A stretch of 41,938 bases of DNA from Bacteroidia bacterium (GTDB lineage Bacteria > Bacteroidota > Bacteroidia > NS11-12g > UBA9320). Of this stretch, positions 7,535-15,869 are shown in pieces. The position numbers were made by a program, and so were the translations under genes. Within the stretch, counting starts at the first letter, position 1; each line of letters starts with the position of its first letter. Where the stretch lies: assembly GCA_028339355.1 (NCBI GenBank), contig JAOLBX010000014.1, positions 1 through 41,938 of the forward strand, in the 5' to 3' direction. The notes under the pieces are model-generated. The model was not told the origin of the DNA. It did not search any database and saw only the letters and a program-made list of their open reading frames with translations.

Positions 7535-9112
7535 TTATTCTTCTTTTTTCAGTTGCTCTATTATGGCATCATAAAGCATTTCTCCTACATACTTCGCACC
7601 TTTATAGCTAAAGTGAGTGTAATCCTTCTGTGCCAACCCTTTGCCAACCCAAGCTACCATGGAATTCTCTCCTCCCATGGCTTGATACAAATCCCAAAAA
7701 CAACATCCAGTCTCAAAGGCCGCTTCTTTCATAGAATTCCGTATCAATGGAATGTTTGAATAAGAAACTCTCCTGCCTCCTCTATTTCTGCTCATATCAC
7801 TCGGTCCTATTACTATTACACTAACACCTGGATTTGTCGCTTTTATACTCTTAAGTTGTTTGACCAATATCTTTCTATAATAGTCATAATCAGAAAGCAC
7901 ATGCGGCACTACATTAATGCCGTATTGAAGTATAATCGCTCTTACGTTTAATGCTTTCATTTGCCTTGTGTTAAAGGCTCTATTCATCTTGTCAAACCCT
8001 AGAGCAGAACTTCCCCTCATTCCAAAATTATCTACTGCCACTCCTGCTTCTCCATCCAGTGCTACGCCATAGAGTTTTGGAAATTTGCCTTCTGTAAAAG
8101 ACAGTTTTAGTTTCTTTTCTGTACTTATTTTCCATGTTTTTATTCCCAATCCGACGACCGATGGTTTTAAAACATAGTCTTTTATAAAATTATCGCTTTT
8201 TACTGTGGTTTGAAAGTGTTCGTCATTTTGGTAAATTAACGTAACTCTCGTGTGTTGCTTGGCCAGGTCGTGACCAGAATAACCCATATTGAATTTTATA
8301 AAGGATGCAGCTTGCTTAGTTTTACTAAACTTAGGTATAGTCAGCTCTCTTATGCCGCTGGAATCTGTCACGACTGTCGTGTCCCATCCTAAAAAACTGC
8401 TGTGAGGTCCAGTAATCGTATATGCTGATCCACCTATTCCGTATTGGTTGTTCTCAGCCTTAGTGCCTTTAATATATATCGCTGATTTTTTTATGTTTTT
8501 AGATTCGCTCACAAAAACTGCCCTTCGAGATGATGCAGCAGGTTCTTTTGGCAATACCATTCCCGTTCCTTTACCCCCAAAGGTCAACTGCATTTTGTTT
8601 CTGAAATAGTCTGTAACGCGATCCCCTTCTAGTTGAGAGTCTCCATAATGTAAAATACGGACTACTTTGTTTTTACTCTCATGCTTTATCGCATAGAGTA
8701 AAGATTTGAGTGCATTTGGATTGTTTGGCGGCAGTTGAATGCTCCTATACGCAGGGACAGCTTTAGATGTTACAATTAACCCTAAGGTGTCTTTTTTTTC
8801 TTTTAGGTTTGCTTCTATTGCAACTTGCTGTTCAACTATATCGGGTTTGTCTATATTCTCGATGTTTTCATCTGGCAGAACTCCCTTTAAGACTTCATCT
8901 AAATCTACATCTACCGCAGTACTATCCTGAGTACCAAGTAGCTCGTTTGGTGAAACAAATTTTAAATTCCCTGTATCTCCAAGTTTCACCCCGTTCGATG
9001 GAAATACCCAGACAATTATTCCAAGTAAAACATTAACAGCCAATATGGCCAAAAGAAGGGTTTTAGGGCTTAAGCTTCTGCTCTCTAGATATTCGTTTCT
9101 ATCAAGTTTCAC
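7535..9112 (-). CDS. SGNH/GDSL hydrolase-family protein, membrane anchored
   Basis: A 525-residue protein with one N-terminal transmembrane segment (about residues 17-37) and a probably periplasmic body. A low-complexity acidic stretch (about 65-110) is followed by an SGNH-type catalytic core: GDSQLEGDR at 157-165 (Ser159 nucleophile), a QYGINVV block carrying the Asn, and DYTHFS near the C terminus (Asp497, His500). All catalytic positions are present, so an active esterase or deacetylase is likely. Relatives act on O-acetyl groups of cell-wall or exopolysaccharides, but the substrate here is inferred only from context. It lies 7 nt downstream of the transglycosylase-like/LysM gene, suggesting joint work on peptidoglycan. 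Confidence 0.75.
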   Translation of the reverse strand: MKLDRNEYLESRSLSPKTLLLAILAVNVLLGIIVWVFPSNGVKLGDTGNLKFVSPNELLGTQDSTAVDVDLDEVLKGVLPDENIENIDKPDIVEQQVAIEANLKEKKDTLGLIVTSKAVPAYRSIQLPPNNPNALKSLLYAIKHESKNKVVRILHYGDSQLEGDRVTDYFRNKMQLTFGGKGTGMVLPKEPAASSRRAVFVSESKNIKKSAIYIKGTKAENNQYGIGGSAYTITGPHSSFLGWDTTVVTDSSGIRELTIPKFSKTKQAASFIKFNMGYSGHDLAKQHTRVTLIYQNDEHFQTTVKSDNFIKDYVLKPSVVGLGIKTWKISTEKKLKLSFTEGKFPKLYGVALDGEAGVAVDNFGMRGSSALGFDKMNRAFNTRQMKALNVRAIILQYGINVVPHVLSDYDYYRKILVKQLKSIKATNPGVSVIVIGPSDMSRNRGGRRVSYSNIPLIRNSMKEAAFETGCCFWDLYQAMGGENSMVAWVGKGLAQKDYTHFSYKGAKYVGEMLYDAIIEQLKKEE

Positions 9113-9119
9113 TTATCGT

Positions 9120-10322
9120 TTAATCTTTTTTTATTACCGCCCTACGTTCTTCGTTAGACATCTTATCTATCTTTTGATAATACGCTTTTCTATCAGGGCT
9201 CACTTTTATAATAATTTCTTGATTTATATCTAAAAAATCACTGGTCAATTGGTTCCATCTTTTAATATCGACGACTCCACAGTCAAATAAATCTGCAATT
9301 TTCAATAAAATGTCTCCGTTTCTAACGTGATATGTAATCTGATTATAATCGTTATCTGAAACAACCTCTTCCGTCTCTGGTGTTTGTTCGTTTTTTGTTT
9401 CGGCTTGAACAAACTTCACTTCAGTTCCCGTATATACAGGCGTAGATGTATAGTTGTAAGCCTGGTCTCCTAGGTCATAAAACGTCGACACTTTGCTACT
9501 AGGTATGGTTAAATAATATTCTTTTTCAACGCTAGGTATGATGTTTTTTTTATAGGTTGGATTCAGTTCTCTTAATAGTGTATTGTCTATGTCTAGCCTA
9601 GATGAGAGCTGATAGAGCGTTATGTATTTTTCTACAAGAACCTGCTCAGTCATTAAAGTGAGGGGGTTTGATTTATAGTCATACTCTGTGTAATAATTTG
9701 CCAAAAAGACTGCGGCTATAAACTTAGGATACTCAGACCTATACTCAAACGGAAGGTATTTGTTTATGGTCCAAAAATCACCAATAGTGTCTCTTGAAAG
9801 CACTTTTGCTTTTTGCCACTCCAAATCACCCACAGCATATGTCATGAAAGCGGATTGCCAATTATTTGTTTTACTGAAAATTAAAGAGATCTCTTTGCAA
9901 AACGCCTCAGCAGATAGTAACACGTCTCTTCTTTCATCTACATAGTTTGTTATGCTCAAACCATGGTTTATCGCTGTCCTATATCTCATTTTGAAATATC
10001 CCTCTCTGCCTTCTGATAGGCTTACCAAATTTTCGCATCTTGACAATGAGATTGCTGCAAATCTTAATTCTTCTGGGACATTGAAGCTGATAAATATGTC
10101 TTTCAGGTAATTATCATAGGTGACATATTTTTTTAAAATTTTTTTAAACCTCTTATTGTAGGTTCCTGTAAACTCTAGTATATGTTGTCTTACTTCTTCA
10201 TTGTAATCAAGGGGCAAAACACTTTCAATAGAAACTAACTTTGATGCCAAGTCTTCGTCCGTTTGTTGCCCATAGCTTAGTATCTGAAAACAAAAAAATA
10301 TGACAGTGAGACTAGCTCGCAT
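9120..10322 (-). CDS. lytic-transglycosylase-like protein with C-terminal LysM, catalytic Glu missing
   Basis: A 400-residue secreted protein. The signal peptide ends LSYGQQ. A region of about residues 35-175 follows the MltD/Slt pattern (VPEELRFAAISLS..., VDERRD at 128-133, then a helix with SAEAFCKEI). A LysM peptidoglycan-binding module lies at about 329-374 (ITYHVRNGDILLKIADLF...). Where active enzymes carry the catalytic Glu (IESxF type), this one reads ISLSRCENL at 91-99, so it looks like a pseudoenzyme that binds but does not cleave glycan. It overlaps the gatA 3' end by 11 nt and precedes the SGNH hydrolase by 7 nt. The domain assignment by eye is good for LysM and moderate for the transglycosylase fold. 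Confidence 0.72.
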   Translation of the reverse strand: MRASLTVIFFCFQILSYGQQTDEDLASKLVSIESVLPLDYNEEVRQHILEFTGTYNKRFKKILKKYVTYDNYLKDIFISFNVPEELRFAAISLSRCENLVSLSEGREGYFKMRYRTAINHGLSITNYVDERRDVLLSAEAFCKEISLIFSKTNNWQSAFMTYAVGDLEWQKAKVLSRDTIGDFWTINKYLPFEYRSEYPKFIAAVFLANYYTEYDYKSNPLTLMTEQVLVEKYITLYQLSSRLDIDNTLLRELNPTYKKNIIPSVEKEYYLTIPSSKVSTFYDLGDQAYNYTSTPVYTGTEVKFVQAETKNEQTPETEEVVSDNDYNQITYHVRNGDILLKIADLFDCGVVDIKRWNQLTSDFLDINQEIIIKVSPDRKAYYQKIDKMSNEERRAVIKKD

Positions 10323-11742
10323 AGTAGCCTTCCACTATTTTAGAAATGTTCAACAATTCAATTTCCTCAAATGCTTTTCCCATAAACTGCATTCCTATTG
10401 ACAAGCCATTTGACTCCTCAGTAGGAACTGATACTGCTGGCAATCCTGCTAAAGGAGCTTGTACAGTGAATATGTCTGCCAAGTACATTTTTATGGGGTC
10501 TTTGCTTTCGTTGCCTCCTATTTCGAATGCAGTAGTTGGGGTGGTAGGGCATAGAAAGAAATCAAAACTCTCTAAAATCTTGTTGCTTTCGTTTTGAATT
10601 ACTCTACGCACTTTCATTGCCTTAGAATAATAGGCTTCGTAAGAATCTGCACTTAGAACAAATGTTCCTGTCATTATCCTTCGTTTTACCTCTTCTCCAA
10701 AACCTTCACTTCTTGATTTTTTGAAAGTAGATTCAATATCATATGCTTTATCGCTTCTAGTACCATACAGCATTCCACTGTACCTAGATAGGTTGCTCGA
10801 AGCCTCTGCTGTAGTAAGCACATAGTAACAGGGAACCATGTAGTCCAGATATGGAAAAGAACACTCCTCTACACTGTGGCCATCTGCTTTGAGCGTTTCT
10901 ATTAAGTTCTCATAAGCGGCCTTTACATCTGATGCAAGTCCTTCGCTTTCAAAAGCCTCTTTGGAATAAGCTATTTTATATTTTTTTTTCGGGTTTGGAG
11001 AAAAGGATTTCACTTCTTCATTAGAAGACGTGGCATCTGCATCGTCTTTTCCTGCCATTATTTCCAATAATAAGGCTGCATCTTCTGTGCAACTGGTAAT
11101 GGGTCCTATTTGGTCAAAACTAGACGCATACGAGAGTAAGCCGTTTCTAGATATCCTTCCGTAAGTAGGTTTCAGACCAACTGTGCCAGTAAAAGAAGCT
11201 GGTTGTCTAACAGATCCTCCGGTGTCTGAGCCTAGAGCAGCAAGACAAAGTTCAGCCTGCACTGCTACTGCACTTCCTCCGGAACTTCCTCCGGGCACCT
11301 TGGTTTCATCTGCAGCATTGTGCACGAAACCATATGCAGAGTTCTCGTTACTAGCTCCCATTGCAAACTCATCGCAATTGCACCGTCCAATTACAATGAC
11401 ATCCTCATCCAACAAACGCTGGAGAGCAGTGGCTGTGTAAACCGCTTCATAATTTTCAATGATTTTAGAAGACCCAGAAACTCTGTGGCCAGTATAGCAA
11501 ATGTTGTCTTTAATTGCCAAAAACATCCCGGCAAGCTTACCCGCAGTTCCCTCTTTAATTTTTTGATCTACTAGCTTAGCTTTTGCGATAGTCTCATCCT
11601 CAAAAACTTCTAAAACTGCATTAAGATGCTTTTTATCTTCGTTTTGTTTTAGATAGTACGTAGCCAAATCTGCACAAGAAGTTTTTCCTGCGTCTATATC
11701 CAACTGTATCTGAGATAATGAAGTGTATTTTTTAGAAACCAT
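10312..11742 (-). CDS. gatA: Asp-tRNA(Asn)/Glu-tRNA(Gln) amidotransferase subunit A
   Basis: The glutaminase/amidase subunit of GatCAB, which converts mischarged Glu-tRNA(Gln) and/or Asp-tRNA(Asn) to the amide forms. The 476 residues are full length. The amidase-signature Ser-cisSer-Lys triad is visible: Lys78 in AIKDN, Ser153 in the GGSSGGSA loop and Ser177 in GSDTGGSVRQP. gatB and gatC are not in the window, as is common in Bacteroidota, where the three genes are dispersed. It starts 4 nt after the tatA stop and overlaps the following LysM gene by 11 nt, so it is the second gene of the operon. Confidence 0.95.
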   Translation of the reverse strand: MVSKKYTSLSQIQLDIDAGKTSCADLATYYLKQNEDKKHLNAVLEVFEDETIAKAKLVDQKIKEGTAGKLAGMFLAIKDNICYTGHRVSGSSKIIENYEAVYTATALQRLLDEDVIVIGRCNCDEFAMGASNENSAYGFVHNAADETKVPGGSSGGSAVAVQAELCLAALGSDTGGSVRQPASFTGTVGLKPTYGRISRNGLLSYASSFDQIGPITSCTEDAALLLEIMAGKDDADATSSNEEVKSFSPNPKKKYKIAYSKEAFESEGLASDVKAAYENLIETLKADGHSVEECSFPYLDYMVPCYYVLTTAEASSNLSRYSGMLYGTRSDKAYDIESTFKKSRSEGFGEEVKRRIMTGTFVLSADSYEAYYSKAMKVRRVIQNESNKILESFDFFLCPTTPTTAFEIGGNESKDPIKMYLADIFTVQAPLAGLPAVSVPTEESNGLSIGMQFMGKAFEEIELLNISKIVEGYYAS

Positions 11743-11746
11743 TAAC

Positions 11747-11965
11747 CTATTTTTCCTTAGGTTTTTCTGATTTTGGTGGTTCGTTTATTCCTTCTTTTAT
11801 CTGCTCCGTTACCTCGTTTTTCGCTTTGTTAAACTCACGTATCCCAGAGCCTAGGCCTTTCATAAGCTCAGGGATTTTTCTTCCACCAAAAAGTAAAAGA
11901 ACTACAAGCACAATTACTGTAATTTCAGCACCGCCTAAACCGAATAATAATATTGTCGGAATCAT
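11747..11965 (-). CDS. tatA: Sec-independent protein translocase subunit TatA
   Basis: The pore-forming subunit of the twin-arginine translocase. The 72-residue protein has the diagnostic layout: a short periplasmic N terminus, one transmembrane helix (about residues 12-26), the FGGRKIPEL hinge, an amphipathic helix ([11 protein letters not shown]) and a charged, Lys/Glu/Pro-rich tail. A GTG at 11980 would add five residues, but it lies only 2 nt after a perfect -7 box (11990-11983), so it would be upstream of or at the transcript start; ATG 11965 is preferred. It leads the five-gene minus-strand operon. TatB-type relatives are similar, and Bacteroidota often use TatA alone with TatC. Confidence 0.92.
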   Translation of the reverse strand: MIPTILLFGLGGAEITVIVLVVLLLFGGRKIPELMKGLGSGIREFNKAKNEVTEQIKEGINEPPKSEKPKEK

Positions 11966-11982
11966 AATTTTTATTTTCACAA

Positions 11983-11990
11983 CAAACGTA
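11983..11990 (-). promoter_or_regulatory. -7 box for the tatA-tadA operon
   Basis: On the minus strand this reads TACGTTTG, an exact TAnnTTTG match, 17 nt before the tatA ATG at 11965. Five closely packed genes follow, so it is likely to drive the whole unit. No clear -33 element was seen. Confidence 0.5.
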
Positions 11991-12065
11991 CAATAAAGTT
12001 TTGTAAATAACTGAGCGTGCCTATGTTCAAGAGAATGATTAATTTCGTCAATAATTCAATAAAAA

Positions 12066-12593
12066 ATGGCAATAAGACGACCTTTTAACTTGCAGAAATG
12101 GATAAACGAACACCGAAACAAGCTAAAGCCTCCGGTGGGCAATAGAAACTTATACAAAGATGCAGGGGACTACATCGTCATGATAGTAGCCGGGCCAAAT
12201 GCCCGAAAGGACTATCATTACAACGAAACCGAGGAACTGTTTTACCAGCTAGAAGGTGACATCACAGTGAGAATACAGGAAGACGGTAAAGCGGTAGACA
12301 TCCCAATAAAAGAAGGAGAAATGTTTCTATTGCCTAGCATGGTGCCACACTCTCCTATCAGAAGCGAGAGAAGCATAGGCCTAGTGATAGAATGCAAACG
12401 GGCTAAAAAGCACACAGACGGATTAATGTGGTTTTGCGACAACTGTAACAACAAATTGCACGAAGTGAAATTTCCACTAACCGACGTAGAAAAAGACTTT
12501 CAACCTCGTTTTAAGGAGTATTATGCTTCTGAAGAATTAAGAACCTGCGACCAGTGCGGCACCGTAATGGAAACCGACCCTAGGTTTGTTTAG
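12066..12593 (+). CDS. nbaC: 3-hydroxyanthranilate 3,4-dioxygenase
   Basis: A cupin-type Fe(II) ring-cleaving dioxygenase that opens 3-hydroxyanthranilate to 2-amino-3-carboxymuconate semialdehyde, the direct precursor of quinolinate in the kynurenine route to NAD. The 175 residues have the family's metal ligands His51, Glu57 and His95. The C-terminal rubredoxin-like iron site typical of bacterial forms is also present, with Cys pairs 124/127 (CDNC) and 161/164 (CDQC). Other kynurenine-pathway genes are not in the window. It is divergent from tatA and stands alone. Confidence 0.95.
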   Translation: MAIRRPFNLQKWINEHRNKLKPPVGNRNLYKDAGDYIVMIVAGPNARKDYHYNETEELFYQLEGDITVRIQEDGKAVDIPIKEGEMFLLPSMVPHSPIRSERSIGLVIECKRAKKHTDGLMWFCDNCNNKLHEVKFPLTDVEKDFQPRFKEYYASEELRTCDQCGTVMETDPRFV

Positions 12594-12869
12594 ACGAAAA
12601 ATTTAATCTTCTCGTACTGCGTAAAGTCCCAAACTTTGAAATCATTCTTATTTTGACGTAAGGATATGTAGACAAATTAGAGAAAAGATTACCCCTTAAT
12701 TTTTAGTCTAGTTTTATCCTCCTTTGATAATTTTTAACAATATCACAAAACACTTTATATAGTTGGTTTATGCTATGCGTGGTATACCATTTATCGAATA
12801 TTACTTGCTTTTAAAGTGCCGTCAAATTATGGTTCCAACCTTAACTGATTGAAGGTGTGGAGATGGGGG
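12594..12869. other. intergenic region, 276 bp, no gene recognised
   Basis: This is an AT-rich spacer between the stop of the dioxygenase gene and the stop of the facing unknown gene. No reading frame, tRNA or good terminator was found. A weak 5-bp hairpin (ACCTT/AAGGT) near 12838-12856 is the only secondary structure noticed. Confidence 0.5.
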
Positions 12870-13406
12870 TTACTTCTTACCTTCTCCCTTAAAATGTTGC
12901 TCTTTGTCTCTGAAAAGAACGTTAAACGTTGTCAACGATCCATAAATTCTTGTAACGTACTGCTGTAACCCTACCTTGTCTTGGTCGTCTAGTACTTTAT
13001 GGCTATTGATGTTTTGCTCTAGTACTCTTAGTCTGTCTCTCACCATCACTATTTTATGAAAGAAGGTTTCTATTGGAACTTCTTTCACCGATAGGTTTTC
13101 GTCTTTGGGTTCTAAAACCAATAATCCGCCTTTCCACTTGTCTGCAAGATGCACTCGTTCTGTAGCATCTGTATATCGAGACATCATACTATAAAATATA
13201 TCCTCTACTTCATCTACAGTAACCATATTGCTAGAAGATTCCATCACTTCCACTATTTCTAAATCTTCCGTTTTTCGGTCTATTTCTTCGTTTCCACCAT
13301 TGAAAAAACTAATGATAAAATGCTCCAAACCTATTCTACATATAATCCCGTCTCCAAGCTCGGTATGTTTTACTCTACTCCCTATAGTTAATTCCTTGTT
13401 GTTCAT
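12870..13406 (-). CDS. conserved-looking hypothetical protein with SH3-like N terminus
   Basis: I do not recognise a named family. The 178-residue protein lacks a signal peptide. Its first 50 residues (GSRVKHTELGDGIICRIG...ISFFNGGNEEI) have the pattern of small SH3/Tudor-like beta barrels (V-x-H-x-x-x-G-x-G-x-I), as seen at the ends of UvrD-type helicases and KOW-like modules. The rest is charged and predicted helical. A perfect -7 box ends only 5 nt before the ATG, implying a near-leaderless message. It is divergent from the small unknown gene at 13464. A nucleic-acid-related role would be only a guess. Confidence 0.75.
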   Translation of the reverse strand: MNNKELTIGSRVKHTELGDGIICRIGLEHFIISFFNGGNEEIDRKTEDLEIVEVMESSSNMVTVDEVEDIFYSMMSRYTDATERVHLADKWKGGLLVLEPKDENLSVKEVPIETFFHKIVMVRDRLRVLEQNINSHKVLDDQDKVGLQQYVTRIYGSLTTFNVLFRDKEQHFKGEGKK

Positions 13407-13411
13407 AGAGT

Positions 13412-13419
13412 CAAAAATA
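13412..13419 (-). promoter_or_regulatory. -7 box, near-leaderless, for the 12870-13406 gene
   Basis: The minus strand reads TATTTTTG, an exact TAnnTTTG match with 5 nt between the box and the ATG at 13406. Transcription starting 4-7 nt after such a box would leave almost no 5' leader. Confidence 0.45.
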
Positions 13420-13463
13420 CTAAGATTGTCTATATTCGCTATCCACTATATGCACATATTCCT

Positions 13464-13781
13464 ATGAAAACAATCACTAAATTAGTCGCATTCATAGAAA
13501 ACCCAAATACTATTGATTTGGAAAGAGAAAAAGCCTCAAGCGAGCTCAACCTTTTGGGAGTGCCTTCTGCTGATATAGAAGGTTTAGCATATGCTCATTG
13601 GCAAGAGTATTTTTCCAAGCATATTGAAGAAATATTAACAGAAAGAATAGTGGTGGTAAGTCACTTGCTGAATGATGACACTATCAAAGAGTGTTTTGAG
13701 AATTCATTTCAAGAATACAATCAAAAACGAGCACAAATGAGCCCAGACTCAATTCAGAAGTTTGGTTTTACCGGGTTTTAG
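13464..13781 (+). CDS. small hypothetical cytosolic protein
   Basis: A 105-residue, mostly helical, acidic protein with no signal peptide or recognised motif. The ATG is well placed, and the gene ends 5 nt before the SDR gene, so the two are probably one transcript. No function can be assigned. Its composition and codon use match the surrounding genes, and the tight spacing supports it being real. Confidence 0.65.
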   Translation: MKTITKLVAFIENPNTIDLEREKASSELNLLGVPSADIEGLAYAHWQEYFSKHIEEILTERIVVVSHLLNDDTIKECFENSFQEYNQKRAQMSPDSIQKFGFTGF

Positions 13782-13786
13782 AAAAC

Positions 13787-14557
13787 ATGACAGCGTTAAT
13801 AACAGGAGCCTCAGCAGGAATTGGAAAAGAACTTGCAGTAGAATTTGCAAAAGATAAGGTTGATTTAATTCTCGTTGCACGAAGAGAGGCAAGCATGCTT
13901 GCCCATGCTGCAGAACTTCAAACAAAATACGGCATACAAGTAACCGTAATTGCACTTGATCTATCTGCACCCAACAGAGCAAATGAGCTATATGCTAAGG
14001 TCAAAAGTTTACGATTGCAAGTGAGCACATTGGTTAATAATGCGGGGTTTGGTGACAACGGGGAGTTTGTAGATAGCGATTTGCAAAAGCAAAAGGATAT
14101 GATAAACCTTAATATTCTAACCCTTACTAAACTCACACACTTATTTGGTGCAGATATGAAAGCCAGAAAAAGTGGATCTATAATGAATGTGGCATCCACA
14201 GCATCCTTCCAACCCGGTCCGATTATGGCCGTATACGTTGCCACAAAACACTATGTTTTAGCTTTTTCAGAAGCAATTGCTGAAGAGCTCAAGCCTTATG
14301 ATGTATATGTTTCTACTCTTTGTCCTGGTCCTACTCAGAGTGAGTTTGGCGAAGTAGCGGGGTTTGGAAAAATAGTTCCAAGCGATTCAAGTCCATTTCC
14401 AAAAGCAGATAAAGTTGCTAAGTTTGGCTATGCTCAAATGAAAAAGAAAAGGGTCGTATTTATCCATGGGTTTAAGAATGCTTTGCAAGCAAATTTAGTT
14501 CGATTTATTCCTCGATCTGTTGTACGTAAAGTAGCCTATGCCATAATGAAAAACTAG
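13787..14557 (+). CDS. short-chain dehydrogenase/reductase (SDR)
   Basis: A 256-residue classical SDR with an NAD(P)-binding Rossmann fold. The cofactor motif GASAGIG is at residues 7-13, NNAGFG is at about 84-89, and the Ser-Tyr-Lys catalytic set is Ser137, Tyr150 and Lys154. The Arg pair after strand 2 (ARREASM) suggests NADP preference. It resembles the DltE/YqjQ-like group of uncharacterised short-chain oxidoreductases, and its substrate is unknown. It follows the small hypothetical gene by 5 nt and overlaps the convergent DinB-like gene by 4 nt at the 3' end. Confidence 0.9.
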   Translation: MTALITGASAGIGKELAVEFAKDKVDLILVARREASMLAHAAELQTKYGIQVTVIALDLSAPNRANELYAKVKSLRLQVSTLVNNAGFGDNGEFVDSDLQKQKDMINLNILTLTKLTHLFGADMKARKSGSIMNVASTASFQPGPIMAVYVATKHYVLAFSEAIAEELKPYDVYVSTLCPGPTQSEFGEVAGFGKIVPSDSSPFPKADKVAKFGYAQMKKKRVVFIHGFKNALQANLVRFIPRSVVRKVAYAIMKN

Positions 14558-15060
14558 TATCTGGCCTCTAGCACATTAAGGTGATGTCTGAGGTGCCCAG
14601 AAATAAGATAGCCAAAAAGTATAGGTTGCACGACAAATCCATTTGCCATTCCTTTATACTTTATATTACTCTCATCTATACTGCTGTACAAATCAACGCT
14701 AGAGTCCCTGAGACGTGCAAATTCTGAGATTAAATCCGATAGGTTCCGCTGGTTGGCTTTTGAGTTTTTAGCGTACGAATCATGATCAAAACCAGGAAGC
14801 TCATTCATCTCGCCTCGAGCAATTGATAGTGAACGGTACTGAAAAATGCGTTCTGTATCTATTATGTGTTGAAGCACCTCGTTAACTGTCCATTTGCCTT
14901 CTTCGTAAGCATACAGCCCTTTGTCATTGGACATCTCATTTGCCCAAGACATAAATTCAGCTTTAGAATTTTGCATCGCTTCTAGTATATCATCTTCACC
15001 TACTAATTTCAAGTACCCATCGAAATATGCTGGTACATTCTCTAACCACTCTTTAGACAT
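14554..15060 (-). CDS. DinB-like (DUF664/YfiT) superfamily protein
   Basis: A 168-residue helical-bundle protein of the DinB/YfiT metal-dependent hydrolase-like superfamily (unrelated to the DinB polymerase). Histidines expected for the metal site are visible: His in VLQHIIDTERI, and the C-terminal pair in GHLRHHLNVLEARY. Family members include bacillithiol and mycothiol transferases and many stress proteins of unknown substrate. I took ATG 15060 (MSKEWLENVP) as the start because the upstream in-frame extension runs into the divergent pssA gene and is not protein-like. A one-mismatch -7 box (TACTTTCG) lies just upstream. Confidence 0.85.
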   Translation of the reverse strand: MSKEWLENVPAYFDGYLKLVGEDDILEAMQNSKAEFMSWANEMSNDKGLYAYEEGKWTVNEVLQHIIDTERIFQYRSLSIARGEMNELPGFDHDSYAKNSKANQRNLSDLISEFARLRDSSVDLYSSIDESNIKYKGMANGFVVQPILFGYLISGHLRHHLNVLEARY

Positions 15061-15096
15061 GCAGCGAAAGTAATTTTTTAAGGCATATTTGCGTAA

Positions 15097-15828
15097 GTGA
15101 ATATAAAAAGTCAAATACCAAACCTCCTCACTTTCGCCAATTTGCTGTGTGGTACGCTTATTATTATTTCTGCCTTTCAATTAAACTTTGTGAATGTGGC
15201 ATTTCTTGCCGCAGCTGCATTGGTATTTGATTTTTTAGATGGTACCGCCGCCAGATTGCTAAATGTAACATCTGAAATAGGTAAAGAACTAGACTCTATG
15301 GCTGATATGGTAAGTTTTGGTGTAGCACCGGCCTTTGTGCTTTACAACTATTGGGGCAATGAGTTTTTTGACGGAGCTGGAAACGGAAGTTTTTTTCGTC
15401 TTGTTTATTTAAACGATCTCATTATGTATACTCCACTACTAATCGCCGTTTTCTCCGGTTATCGTTTAGCAAAATTCAACATTTCCAATCAATCAAATGA
15501 CTTTTTCACAGGGCTACCTACTCCTGCTTTAGCACTTGCATGTTTTGCACTACCCCTTGCTGCCGAGCAGTTTGAGTTAGCAAATATTTGGTTAACACAT
15601 CCTGTTTTTATCCTGCTTTTTTGTGTTGTTGGTAGTGGTTTGCTAATAAGCAACCTGAAGCTCTTCAGCCTAAAGGTAGGTTCTAAAAATAAGCAACTAA
15701 ACGTGGTGCGAGTTGCGATGTTACTGGTGTGCGTAGTCTTGATTTTGTGGCTTCACTTTTTTGGAGCGTTCTTATGTTTATTTGTGTTTATACTTTTTTC
15801 GTTAAGTGCACAAAAAATCATAGCCTAA
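15097..15828 (+). CDS. pssA: CDP-diacylglycerol--serine O-phosphatidyltransferase
   Basis: An integral membrane enzyme that makes phosphatidylserine, the precursor of phosphatidylethanolamine. The CDP-alcohol phosphotransferase signature D-x2-DG-x2-AR-x8-G-x3-D-x3-D fits exactly: Asp45, Asp48-Gly49, Ala52-Arg53, Gly62, Asp66 and Asp70. Several transmembrane helices follow, and the 243-residue length is normal. The GTG at 15097 begins the family-typical N terminus (NIKSQIPNLLTFANLLCG); no ATG is near, so GTG is a confident start. It is divergent from the DinB-like gene with only 36 nt between the starts. Confidence 0.93.
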   Translation: MNIKSQIPNLLTFANLLCGTLIIISAFQLNFVNVAFLAAAALVFDFLDGTAARLLNVTSEIGKELDSMADMVSFGVAPAFVLYNYWGNEFFDGAGNGSFFRLVYLNDLIMYTPLLIAVFSGYRLAKFNISNQSNDFFTGLPTPALALACFALPLAAEQFELANIWLTHPVFILLFCVVGSGLLISNLKLFSLKVGSKNKQLNVVRVAMLLVCVVLILWLHFFGAFLCLFVFILFSLSAQKIIA

Positions 15829-15869
15829 CTTAATCGATTATCCTTTATTTGCGTTAAGAATAAATAGTC

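Noticed and set aside
12838-12856. Possible terminator hairpin (ACCTT/AAGGT)
   Set aside because: The stem is only 5 bp with a 9-base loop and no T tract in either direction.
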